From the NCBI GenBank assembly GCA_003249015.1, contig QBLS01000012.1, positions 60,913-124,912 of the forward strand: a stretch of DNA of 64,000 bases, given 5' to 3'. Below are positions 51,024 to 59,692 of this stretch, one piece after another. Both the position numbers and the translations under genes were made by a program. The first letter of the stretch is position 1. Every line of letters starts with the position of its first letter. The DNA is from Pseudanabaena sp. (GTDB lineage: Bacteria > Cyanobacteriota > Cyanobacteriia > Pseudanabaenales > Pseudanabaenaceae). The notes under the pieces are model-generated. The model worked only from the letters and a program-made list of their open reading frames with translations. It made no database searches and was not told the DNA's origin.

Positions 51024-52517
51024 CTAGTACGACTTAACAAACTGCTGAATCTGCTCAATCTCGTAATCTAGCATTGCTTGAGTCAAACCAGGATAAGTGC
51101 CGAGAAATAGTCCTTGATTCATTAAAATGTCGGCTCCAGTCATTTCTCCCGCGATTTTGATCTTATCTGGAGATTCTTGCTTGAGTTGCACCATAACTGG
51201 TTGCTTAAGTAGATTACCTCCAAACAACATCCGATTACCAATCTTCAAGTTGTCTAGATGACGAGCTAGTAGACTATTGGTGAAAGGTGAAGTGGGCTTG
51301 ACTAGCAGCAAAAATCCAAACCAACTACAATCTGTTTGACATGCCGATTCATCCCATGTAAACCCCGATAAGCTCCATGAAGTAGCATGAGTTGGCAAAG
51401 AGAAATCAAAAAACTCTTCTAGATTTGCTAAGCCCCTACGCAGATATTCCCAGTTCTGTTTGCGCGTATTTATAAATTCTGGTAAACGTTTCAGTTGCAC
51501 CCGCCCGATCGCAGCCTGAATATCCAAAGGCTTCAGGTTATAGCCCAAATGTGAATAAATATACTTATGGTCGTAACCATCGGGCAATTCACCTAACTGC
51601 CAGTCAAAGCGCTTCCCACAAGTATTGTCTTTACCACTTGGACACCAGCAATCACGTCCCCAATCACGAAAACTTTCAGCGATCCTTTTTAACTTCATTG
51701 AGCTAACAATATTCACAGCGCCACCTTCACCCATTGTTAAATGGTGGGGTGGATAAAAGGACTGCGTTGATATATCTCCCCAAGAACCTGTGTACCGAAT
51801 TATGAAATCTTCGCCTGCATCAAGTCCTGGACTGTTTTTAGTAAAGCCCAAATCGTTAGCCAACTGTTTAGGCATTGTATAAGTGCAGCCCAAAGCATCA
51901 CAATTGTCCTCGATTAACCATAAGTGATGTTTTTTGCAAAACTGTAAAACCGTAGCCAAGTCAAAAGGATTGCCAAGGGTGTGAGCAATCATGATTGCCT
52001 TGGTTTGACCCTCTGTAAAGGCTGATTCTAGTTGTTCTACATTGATATTGCCTGTGTGAACATCGCTATCGACAAAGACGGGAATACAACCATTTTGAAT
52101 GATAGGTGCTACCGTAGTTGGAAATCCTGCGGCACAAGTAATCACTTCATCACCTGTCCGCAACCGACGATTTGCGTCGATTAAAGGGGAAGTTAATGTG
52201 CTAAGAGCGATTAGGTTTGCAGAAGATCCTGAATTGACAAGTAAGGTAGCTTTGATGCCTAGTAAACTAGCTAACTCTGCTTCAAAGGCAGCCCCTTCTT
52301 TACCAAGGGTCAACCAAAAATCCAAAGTAGATGAAACAGCAGCTTCTACCTCATCTTCAGTAAATACTCGACCTGCATAGGCAACTGGCGATTTGCCTGC
52401 AATAAACGGTGGGCGATCAGCATCATTCCCAGGGCGATTCATTCCGTGGACTTGGCGAGAATACTCGCGGGTTAGTTCTAAAATCTGAGCCTTTAACTGT
52501 TCGATATTTTGAGTCAT
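51024..52517 (-). CDS. rfbH: CDP-4-keto-6-deoxyglucose 3-dehydrase RfbH (E1)
   Basis: 497 residues. DegT-fold enzyme using PMP and an iron-sulfur cluster to remove the C3 hydroxyl of CDP-4-keto-6-deoxyglucose. The Schiff-base lysine of aminotransferases is replaced by His in TQSFYPPHHLTMGEGG, diagnostic for E1. The cluster cysteines are in DNCDALGC and in GRDCWCPSGKDNTCGKR (C-x-C-x7-C). N-terminal MTQNIEQLKAQILELTREY is also typical. The E3 reductase partner is not in the window. Upstream rfbG and downstream SDR are close. Confidence 0.95.
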   Translation of the reverse strand: MTQNIEQLKAQILELTREYSRQVHGMNRPGNDADRPPFIAGKSPVAYAGRVFTEDEVEAAVSSTLDFWLTLGKEGAAFEAELASLLGIKATLLVNSGSSANLIALSTLTSPLIDANRRLRTGDEVITCAAGFPTTVAPIIQNGCIPVFVDSDVHTGNINVEQLESAFTEGQTKAIMIAHTLGNPFDLATVLQFCKKHHLWLIEDNCDALGCTYTMPKQLANDLGFTKNSPGLDAGEDFIIRYTGSWGDISTQSFYPPHHLTMGEGGAVNIVSSMKLKRIAESFRDWGRDCWCPSGKDNTCGKRFDWQLGELPDGYDHKYIYSHLGYNLKPLDIQAAIGRVQLKRLPEFINTRKQNWEYLRRGLANLEEFFDFSLPTHATSWSLSGFTWDESACQTDCSWFGFLLLVKPTSPFTNSLLARHLDNLKIGNRMLFGGNLLKQPVMVQLKQESPDKIKIAGEMTGADILMNQGLFLGTYPGLTQAMLDYEIEQIQQFVKSY

Positions 52518-52608
52518 GGGGATTTCCTGCCTAGATCATTTGTATTACTTAAATCGAAACTTCAACATTTTTGAATTGTGGAGAAGATATACTCTCGGTT
52601 CTAAATTC

Positions 52609-53697
52609 TTACTCAGAACTAACAACTGCTTGCGCTTGCTCATAGGCTTGAATTTGAGATAAAGACAAATCTCGAATTTCTAGATCATTCATTTCTGTAG
52701 ATGCCTTGTACCACTCAACCACCATTTGAATAGTGATTGGGAAATTCCATACTGGTTGCCAACTCAGTTGATGGAAAGCTTTATCAATTGCTAAGTTTAA
52801 TCTACTGGCTTCATGAGGACTAGCAGGATCGGAGCAATCATTCCATTTCCCATCCCAATGTTTGAGGATTTCTTCAACTAATGTGCAAACCTTCTGGTTA
52901 GAACTTAAATTGGGACCAAAATTAAAAGAACTAGCAAAGGGATTAGGCTTTTCGTTACAGTTATATAGCTTTTCCGCAAGAACCATGTATCCCCATAGGG
53001 GTTCTAGGACGTGCTGCCAAGGTCTAGTTGCATGGGGATTACGTACTGGAATTACTTCTCCTTTTTGCAGCGATCGCATTACATCGGGGACAATTCGGTC
53101 TTTTGCCCAGTCACCACCACCAATCACATTGCCAGCCCTAGCACTGGCAATTTGTATAGGTAAAGATTGAAAGAAAGAGTTTCGCCATGAGGCGATCGCG
53201 ATTTCTGCAGCAGCCTTGCTAGAGCTATAAGGATCATAACCACCTAAAGGATCGCTTTCTCGATAACCATACTCCCATTCACGATTTTGATAGCATTTAT
53301 CAGTAGTGATCAATACTGCTGCACAGCGTTGATCCAAGTTCTTCAGTATCTCAAGAATATTTATTGTTCCCATTACATTAGTTTGCCAAGTGTCAACGGG
53401 CAATCGGTAAGATTCTCTTACTAATGGTTGGGCTGCTAAGTGAAACACAACATCTGGCTTGAATTTTATAAATACCTTGGACATATTATCTATGTCTCGA
53501 ATATCACCCAAATGATGGTTCAGATCACTTTTCAGACTCAGTTGCTCAAATAGCGATGGATTTGAATCTGGCGGCAAGCTAAACCCCAATACATCTGCCC
53601 CATTTTTGAGTAGCCACAAACTTAGCCAAGAACCCTTAAAGCCTGTATGTCCTGTGACTAAAACTTTTTTGTTTTTCCAGAAGTTGCTATGTTGCAT
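52609..53697 (-). CDS. rfbG: CDP-glucose 4,6-dehydratase RfbG
   Basis: 362 residues. Extended SDR with NAD motif VLVTGHTGFKGSWLSLWL, HLAAQPLVRESYRLPVDTW, catalytic Thr-Asp-Lys strand LITTDKCYQNREW and YxxxK DPYSSSKAAAEIA. These are RfbG/DdhB hallmarks; it makes CDP-4-keto-6-deoxy-D-glucose. Between rfbF and rfbH in the expected order. Confidence 0.95.
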   Translation of the reverse strand: MQHSNFWKNKKVLVTGHTGFKGSWLSLWLLKNGADVLGFSLPPDSNPSLFEQLSLKSDLNHHLGDIRDIDNMSKVFIKFKPDVVFHLAAQPLVRESYRLPVDTWQTNVMGTINILEILKNLDQRCAAVLITTDKCYQNREWEYGYRESDPLGGYDPYSSSKAAAEIAIASWRNSFFQSLPIQIASARAGNVIGGGDWAKDRIVPDVMRSLQKGEVIPVRNPHATRPWQHVLEPLWGYMVLAEKLYNCNEKPNPFASSFNFGPNLSSNQKVCTLVEEILKHWDGKWNDCSDPASPHEASRLNLAIDKAFHQLSWQPVWNFPITIQMVVEWYKASTEMNDLEIRDLSLSQIQAYEQAQAVVSSE

Positions 53698-53754
53698 TGC
53701 CTGCTAAATCCATTGAGACTGAGAATACCTTTTAGACTTACTGTTAACCCTATA

Positions 53755-54525
53755 CTAATCCCAAACTTTCCAAGGAGCATTACCACTAGCCCATAACTCT
53801 TCTAAAAGCTGTCTATCTCTCAATGTATCCATCGATTGCCAGAAACCATTATGGTAGTAAGCAGATAACTTACCAGTTTCAGCAATCAATGGAAGACTGT
53901 CACTCTCCCAACTACTCTCATTCCCTGCAATAAAATCAAATACCGATGGTTCCAATATAAAGAATCCGCCATTAATCCATCCTCCATCTCCTTTCGGCTT
54001 CTCACGAAAGCTAGTTACCCAACCTTCCTTTAAATTCAGAGAACCATAACGTCCAGGAGGTTGCACAGAAGTCAGAGTCGCCCAGCAGTTTCTCTCTTTA
54101 TGATACGCAAGAAGTTCAGGAATGTTCACATTACTTACTCCATCGCCATAGGTAAAGCAAAAGGTTTCATTGCCGACGTAGCTTTGCACTTTTTTGAGAC
54201 GACCTCCTGTCATAGTATTTTCCCCAGTATCCACCAGAGTCACTTTCCATGGTTCCGCATGTTTCATATGGACTTCCATCTGATTATGACTCATGTCAAA
54301 GGTTACATCAGAATTATGTAAAAAGTAATTAGCGAAGTATTCTTTAATCACATATCCTTTATAGCCACAACAAATAATAAACTCATTAATCTGATGATGA
54401 GAATACAACTTCATAATGTGCCAAAGAATTGGTTTGCCGCCAATCTCTACCATCGGCTTTGGTTTTAAATGCGTTTCTTCACTCAACCTAGTACCAAAAC
54501 CACCCGCCAAAATCACTGCTTTCAT
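53755..54525 (-). CDS. rfbF: Glucose-1-phosphate cytidylyltransferase RfbF
   Basis: 256 residues from the ATG of MKAVILAGGFGTRLSEE; fifteen upstream in-frame codons lack family likeness. Nucleotidyltransferase signature AGGFGTRLSEETHLKPKPMV, IGGKPILWHIMK, FCFTYGDGVSNV, and ATLTSVQPPGRYGSL. Makes CDP-glucose, the entry step of the 3,6-dideoxyhexose branch. Confidence 0.95.
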   Translation of the reverse strand: MKAVILAGGFGTRLSEETHLKPKPMVEIGGKPILWHIMKLYSHHQINEFIICCGYKGYVIKEYFANYFLHNSDVTFDMSHNQMEVHMKHAEPWKVTLVDTGENTMTGGRLKKVQSYVGNETFCFTYGDGVSNVNIPELLAYHKERNCWATLTSVQPPGRYGSLNLKEGWVTSFREKPKGDGGWINGGFFILEPSVFDFIAGNESSWESDSLPLIAETGKLSAYYHNGFWQSMDTLRDRQLLEELWASGNAPWKVWD

Positions 54526-54585
54526 AAGGATAAATAAATTACAAAAAATTACAAAAAATTGCTGAATCAAAGCATTTAAGATAGC

Positions 54586-55758
54586 TCATAATCTATAGAA
54601 AAACTTAGCTAAAAACTCTTTGGATTGAACCCATTTTGTTATGTGAATATACCACTTAACAAAATAACGCTTGATTCCAGTCATAACCAATATATTCTTC
54701 AACGCTCTACCAATAGGATTAAGATAATCAGAGTTATTTATTTTTAAATTAGAAAAGCCTTGGGAATTTAAGTTAACTAAATACCGTAGCTCATCGAGTT
54801 CTCCTTGAATGCTGTTCTTACTAGCGATCGCACTTCTGTAAATAGTGGAAGAGTCAGAACTCAATTCAGTACCTACACTATTAATTAATTCAAAATGTTT
54901 CATAACAGAATTGATAAAGCTAATTACATTTTTATCATTTTCTTGGATGACTACTTTATATTGGCTAAATGCTAAGCTAGTATCCTTAATTGCTTCATCA
55001 TAAGCTGTTGGGTTGGTAAAAATCCCATACAAGGTGATATTGAATCTTTGGCTGGAAAACTTAAAAATATCATTGACAATTAATGACGGGGTTCCACACA
55101 AAGTCGCTTCGTATGTAATATTGGAAATTGGATCTAAAGACACTAACAAGCGTGATCTTCTCAGTAAATCACCAAGCTCAGTTCTTGTTTTAGGAAATTC
55201 TCTAGTGATGGTAACTTTTTTACTAAATGTATTGATTAAAGACAGCAATTCGGGGTTTTGTATTTCTGGGTCAATCACTTTACCATAATAAATACAGACA
55301 GTATTTTCCTTCTCACAAAAGTCTAGAGGATAGAAGTATTCGCGATCATCATTGAGAATAAATAACTGAGGCAAGTTAGAATCTACTCGTAACGAATAAG
55401 CGGTTAAGTAGTCAGTATCTCCATACTGTATTGCTTGTCCAGTCAAATAAATAGGACGATTCAATAAATAACGAACTACATTCTTTGCTTTTAACGGATT
55501 ATCAGAGATAGTTTCTGGATAAATTACAATGTCTTCGTCTTGTAGTTGAAAATGACAATTAAATTTGTCATCCATTTCAATAATATGCTCTTTATATCTG
55601 GCAGGCATTAATAGGTCGTAATCTGCTCTTCCTATTTCGTAGCATATGATCTTTGATGTATATCCATGCTTACGGATTAATTCCGACAAAGTATACAAAA
55701 TTCTAATTCCGTTTGAATTTTTTTGATACAGTGGCGCGTAAACATAGAAACAGGGCAT
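54586..55758 (-). CDS. Putative GT-B glycosyltransferase
   Basis: 390 residues. N-terminal half has MPCFYVYAPLYQKNSNGIRIL with a Gly-Ile donor-site-like turn. The second half has VCIYYGKVIDPEI, LRRSRLLVSLDPISNITYEA and TLCGTPSLIVND, which resemble the donor-binding side of GT-B enzymes. No family can be named with certainty. The C-terminal 100 residues are helical with a basic, amphipathic end (KWYIHITKWVQSKEFLAKFF) that may touch the membrane. AT-rich coding sequence. Confidence 0.6.
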   Translation of the reverse strand: MPCFYVYAPLYQKNSNGIRILYTLSELIRKHGYTSKIICYEIGRADYDLLMPARYKEHIIEMDDKFNCHFQLQDEDIVIYPETISDNPLKAKNVVRYLLNRPIYLTGQAIQYGDTDYLTAYSLRVDSNLPQLFILNDDREYFYPLDFCEKENTVCIYYGKVIDPEIQNPELLSLINTFSKKVTITREFPKTRTELGDLLRRSRLLVSLDPISNITYEATLCGTPSLIVNDIFKFSSQRFNITLYGIFTNPTAYDEAIKDTSLAFSQYKVVIQENDKNVISFINSVMKHFELINSVGTELSSDSSTIYRSAIASKNSIQGELDELRYLVNLNSQGFSNLKINNSDYLNPIGRALKNILVMTGIKRYFVKWYIHITKWVQSKEFLAKFFYRL

Positions 55759-55923
55759 AGCTTAATATTACTTGTGTACGAATTGACGAGACTTAATTAA
55801 TATCTTACTTTTCTCATAGAATCAATTTTATCTTTGTTACACTAAATTTCTTCTATGTAAATAAAATTGCTTTGGTATGTTTAACAATTAATGTGAAAAC
55901 ATCATAGTCTAAAATTTCAATAT

Positions 55924-56664
55924 TTAATTAATACTCTTTAAGTATGTTCCTACTACTTCTCTTGCATCGCCCGATAATTCTATACTGCCTTTGTTTAGCC
56001 ATATCGCCTTTTCACAAGATTGTTGAATAAATTCCATTGAATGAGAAACAATTAAGATAGTAACATGGGAATCCCAGAATTTACCTATACGTTTCTGACA
56101 TTTATTCTTAAAGCTTTCATCGCCAACCGACAGAACTTCGTCTAGGATTAAAATATCTGGCTGTACATCTGTGGCGATCGCGAAGCCCAACCTTGCTACC
56201 ATCCCTGACGACAAACCCTTAACTGGTACAAGTCGATATTCTTCTAGTTCTGCAAAGTTGAGTATTGAATTAATCCGCTCTCTCATCTCTTCTCGCGAAA
56301 ATCCTAATAGAACTCCATAGAGAAGAATATTGTCCATGACTGAGATATCTGCATCAAAGCCCGCACCTAACTCAATTAAAGGTGCAATTTGACCACGTAC
56401 TCTTACCGCACCAGAAGTAGGTTGTAAAATTCCAGAAATTACTTTCAAGAGCGTTGACTTACCAGCTCCATTGCTGCCAATGATGCCAATCTTTTCTCCT
56501 TTTTTTACCGTTACATCAATCTTATCTAAGACTAGTTTCTTAGCGGGCTGCTTATACTTACCTTCAAAAAAAGATAAAACTGTTTTCTTAAGGTCGTATG
56601 AAAATTCCTCTTGTGTCCTGCGCCACAGAGATACTTTGTCTAATCGAATCGCTTCTTCCGTCAT
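55924..56664 (-). CDS. wzt: Polysaccharide ABC exporter ATP-binding protein (Wzt/TagH type)
   Basis: 246 residues. Walker A GIIGSNGAGKSTLLKVISG, signature GLSSGMVARLGFAIA, Walker B PDILILDEVLSVGDE and the H-loop LIVSHSMEFI are intact. Length fits the nucleotide-binding domain only; the C-terminal O-antigen-binding domain of some Wzt proteins is absent, as in KpsT/TagH. Adjacent to the permease without gap. Confidence 0.92.
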   Translation of the reverse strand: MTEEAIRLDKVSLWRRTQEEFSYDLKKTVLSFFEGKYKQPAKKLVLDKIDVTVKKGEKIGIIGSNGAGKSTLLKVISGILQPTSGAVRVRGQIAPLIELGAGFDADISVMDNILLYGVLLGFSREEMRERINSILNFAELEEYRLVPVKGLSSGMVARLGFAIATDVQPDILILDEVLSVGDESFKNKCQKRIGKFWDSHVTILIVSHSMEFIQQSCEKAIWLNKGSIELSGDAREVVGTYLKSIN

Positions 56665-57471
56665 TTATAACAAGTCCATAAACTGCGATCGCGAGTGGTG
56701 AAAATAAGCCAAACCCAAAACTGCAAAAATCGTACCACTTAATAAAGCATTAGCGACCATCATTACATCAGGTAGATTCCCAGAAAGCGTGATTTGACGT
56801 AAGCTCTCAATTATCGGTGATAGAGGATTAATACCTAAAAAAGGCTTGACAGAAGGTGGAACAATTGCCGCAGGATAGAACACTGGGCTGCTAATCCAAA
56901 GCATAAATACTACTAGCTCATAGAAATAGGGTAAATCTCGGAAAAAGACATAGAGTGCACTCACGAAGAAACCTACCCCCACGCAGAAAATTACCAGAGC
57001 AAAGAACGGTAGAAGTATAGCAACAGCATTCAGTAAATTTTGGGACTTAACTAAAGCAACGATTGCTAGCAATGGATAAGCGCCCATCAAAAACTGAAAC
57101 ACATTAGCCGTGACCATCGAAACAGGAAATACACTCACAGGTAAGCGAATTTTATTGAGTAGTGCCCCGTTACTAACCACACTGGTCAAAGCTTGAGATG
57201 TGGCAGCCGAGAAAAAGTTGATAACAATCAAACCTGTTAAGGCAGCCAGAACGTAATTGGTGATTGAGTCATCATAGTATTTGGCAAAAGTTGTACCAAA
57301 TACAGCGGTGTATAGACCAGTCATGATCAAAGGGTTGAGTAATGACCAGTAAATCCCTAGAAATGATCCTCGATAACGCACTTTGAGGTTACGCTCGACC
57401 AAGACGTGCAACAGCTCTAAATAGTGCTGTACATCAGCTCCAATATATTTATTGCTTAGTGAGAGGCTCAT
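56665..57471 (-). CDS. wzm: Polysaccharide ABC exporter permease (Wzm/TagG type)
   Basis: 268 residues, six membrane segments. ABC-2 family: LKVRYRGSFLGIYWSLLNPL at about 32-51 is the amphipathic gate helix signature, and SSPVFYPAAIVPP with NPLSPIIESLRQ the C-terminal one. With the Wzt-type ATPase it exports a lipid-linked glycan across the plasma membrane. First gene of its transcriptional block after the rml genes. Confidence 0.92.
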   Translation of the reverse strand: MSLSLSNKYIGADVQHYLELLHVLVERNLKVRYRGSFLGIYWSLLNPLIMTGLYTAVFGTTFAKYYDDSITNYVLAALTGLIVINFFSAATSQALTSVVSNGALLNKIRLPVSVFPVSMVTANVFQFLMGAYPLLAIVALVKSQNLLNAVAILLPFFALVIFCVGVGFFVSALYVFFRDLPYFYELVVFMLWISSPVFYPAAIVPPSVKPFLGINPLSPIIESLRQITLSGNLPDVMMVANALLSGTIFAVLGLAYFHHSRSQFMDLL

Positions 57472-57538
57472 ATTTAAGTAGCGTTGGTTATGTATAGGTT
57501 ATCCTATGCTAATAATCAATATTTTAGAAGTTTCTAAA

Positions 57539-57582
57539 ACATGAATATAAAGCTACAGACTCTTAAGGCTTTATATTCATGT
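57539..57582 (-). terminator. Hairpin after rmlA
   Basis: 15-bp perfect arms ACATGAATATAAAGC with a 14-nt loop, beginning 8 bp beyond the rmlA stop in the leftward direction, between rmlA and the permease gene. It could limit read-through into the export genes. Confidence 0.55.
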
Positions 57583-57590
57583 TCATCGAT

Positions 57591-58664
57591 CTACATAATT
57601 TCTAACTGTGAGTCATCACCGACAAGAAATCTCAAAGCTTGGGGGCGCTTGGGTGAGACTTTCATTAATACGCGCTGACCGATGACGCTATCAACTATGC
57701 GTTGATGGATGCCTGTGATTTTAGAATCACTCAGAATAACGCTGTGTTCAATGTCAGTACTGATAATTGTGACGCGATCTTTAATGCTGGTGTAGGGGCC
57801 AATGTAGGCATTTTCAAGATAGCAGTTTTCGCCAATGATCACAGGGCCACGAATTTTGCAACTAATAACTTTGGAACCTATGCCGATCGCTATCCGACCA
57901 CTGAGGTTGCTATCCGTATCAACTGTGCCAAGGTTTTGCGATTTTAGACGGGCATCAAGGACGATTTGATTGGCGGCGAGGATATCATCTTTTTTACCCG
58001 TATCTAGCCACCAACCTTCTAGTTCGGAGGCTTCAACATTTTGATCTGTATCAATTAGTTTTTGGATGGCTTCGGTAATTTCTAGCTCACCTCTAGCAGA
58101 TGGCACAATATTGGCGATCGCTTGATGGATTGTTTTTTTAAAGAAATAGACCCCTACCAGTGCCAGATTTGATTCGGGCTGTTTTGGTTTCTCGACGAGT
58201 CTGATTACTTTGCCATCAGAGCCAACGGTGGCGACGCCAAAAGCGGTGGGGTCATCAACTTGACGTAGGAGGATCAGTGCATCTAACTGCTTTTGCTGGA
58301 AACTGTTCAAGAATTTATTTAGATCTGACTCAATCAGGTTGTCGCCAAGGAACATGATGAAAGAGTCGTCACCGAGAAATGGTTGAGAAATTTTGACGGC
58401 ATGGGCTAGCCCTGCGGGCTTGTCTTGGAGGATATAGGTAATGTTGGCGTTGAAGCGATCGCCGTTTCCTGTTTTGTTTTTGACTTCTTCTCCTGTCTCT
58501 GGGCTGATCACGATGCCTATATCCGTAACTCCTGCGGCGACAATGCTTTCGATGCAGTACCAAAGGATCGGCTTATTGGCGACGGGTACGAGTTGCTTTG
58601 CTCCTGTGTAGGTAAGCGGGCGTAACCTAGTACCTTTGCCACCAGAGAGAATCAGAGCTTTCAT
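57591..58664 (-). CDS. rfbA: Glucose-1-phosphate thymidylyltransferase (long form)
   Basis: 357 residues. N-terminal nucleotidyltransferase: LSGGKGTRLRPLTYTGAKQL, NKPILWYCIESI, FIMFLGDNLIE, VEKPKQPESNLALVGVYFF. The C-terminal 100 residues add a left-handed beta-helix (GENCYLENAYIGPYTSIKD and neighbours), typical of the long RmlA type of cyanobacteria and archaea. Makes dTDP-glucose. It ends the rfbC-B-D-A run, separated from rfbD by a large palindrome. Confidence 0.9.
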   Translation of the reverse strand: MKALILSGGKGTRLRPLTYTGAKQLVPVANKPILWYCIESIVAAGVTDIGIVISPETGEEVKNKTGNGDRFNANITYILQDKPAGLAHAVKISQPFLGDDSFIMFLGDNLIESDLNKFLNSFQQKQLDALILLRQVDDPTAFGVATVGSDGKVIRLVEKPKQPESNLALVGVYFFKKTIHQAIANIVPSARGELEITEAIQKLIDTDQNVEASELEGWWLDTGKKDDILAANQIVLDARLKSQNLGTVDTDSNLSGRIAIGIGSKVISCKIRGPVIIGENCYLENAYIGPYTSIKDRVTIISTDIEHSVILSDSKITGIHQRIVDSVIGQRVLMKVSPKRPQALRFLVGDDSQLEIM

Positions 58665-58740
58665 GTTTTTAATTGGAGTTTATTTGTTTAGAGTATGGAG
58701 CCTTGACACTTCGACAAGCTCAGTGCATTTCTCAAGCTAC

Positions 58741-58804
58741 CGATGGCTTTGCATTTATCGTTGGCTTCGACTCCGCTCAGCCAACGATAAATGCAAAGCC
58801 ATCG
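58741..58804. repeat. Perfect 26-bp inverted repeat between rfbD and rfbA
   Basis: Arms CGATGGCTTTGCATTTATCG plus TTGGCT, 12-nt spacer TCGACTCCGCTC. The related phrase CTTCGACAAGCTCAG lies just before (58709-58723), and GGCTTCGACTTCGCTCAGCC recurs at the window end (63967-63986). Confidence 0.75.
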
Positions 58805-58807
58805 CAA

Positions 58808-59692
58808 TTAAATATATGCCTTTTCAATGAGATAGTTTTCTAAGGCAGATTGCCAAGGGCGCATCTGGAAATCGGTGAAGTGGGAAAGGCGATCGCTGAT
58901 CAGAGCTGAGTTCATCGGTCTTCTGGCTTTGGTGGGAAAAGCATCGGCGGGAATGGCGGCGATCGGGTGATCGATACCAGCGAAGGCTAGTGCCTTGACC
59001 GCAAATTCATGCCAAGAACAAGATCCTGCATTAGCACCGTGGATAACTCCCGTTACGTCTGATTGGAGCAATGCATCCAATAAACTTGCCACATCATAGG
59101 TATAGGTGGGCGACATCGTTATATCATTAACGACCTTGAGAGGTTCGCCTGCTTTAGCTTTTTTGATGATCGTTTCCACAAAGTTACCTCCCTTACCACT
59201 GGCTCCCGCTTTGCCAAAAACACTAGAAATCCGCAAGATTAGCGATCGCTTGACAGTTTGCTGGACAAGATATTCGCCCGTGAGTTTGGATGTGCCGTAG
59301 ATGCTGATCGGATAGGGCTGATCTGACTCTGTATAGGGACTAGCTTGATCGCCCTTAAATACATAGTCAGTACCGATATATACCGAGAGTGCATCAGGAT
59401 TCGCTTCGCTGGTAGCCCGCGCCACATTCAACGCTCCGATCGCATTGACCTTAAAGGCGTTCTCAAATTCCTGTTCGCAATCATCAACCATTATGTAGGC
59501 GGCGCTATTAACTACCACGTCAAATCTTTGGCTGGTCAATACCTGACGTACTTGCTCGGCATTGGTAATGTCTATATCGGCACGGGTAAGAGCAATTAAT
59601 TCATAGCGATCGCTAAGTTCTGAAAAGTATTGAACAATGTCAGAACCAAGCTGCCCTTTTGCGCCAATTAGAGCGATTTTTGATCTGCTCAT
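58808..59692 (-). CDS. rfbD: dTDP-4-dehydrorhamnose reductase
   Basis: 295 residues from the ATG that overlaps the rfbB stop as ATGA; forty upstream in-frame codons lie inside rfbB and are ignored. NADPH motif IALIGAKGQLGSDIVQYF, VVNSAAYIMVDDCE, YVFKGDQASPYTESD, and YGTSKLTGE with the Tyr/Lys pair. Last step to dTDP-L-rhamnose. Confidence 0.94.
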   Translation of the reverse strand: MSRSKIALIGAKGQLGSDIVQYFSELSDRYELIALTRADIDITNAEQVRQVLTSQRFDVVVNSAAYIMVDDCEQEFENAFKVNAIGALNVARATSEANPDALSVYIGTDYVFKGDQASPYTESDQPYPISIYGTSKLTGEYLVQQTVKRSLILRISSVFGKAGASGKGGNFVETIIKKAKAGEPLKVVNDITMSPTYTYDVASLLDALLQSDVTGVIHGANAGSCSWHEFAVKALAFAGIDHPIAAIPADAFPTKARRPMNSALISDRLSHFTDFQMRPWQSALENYLIEKAYI

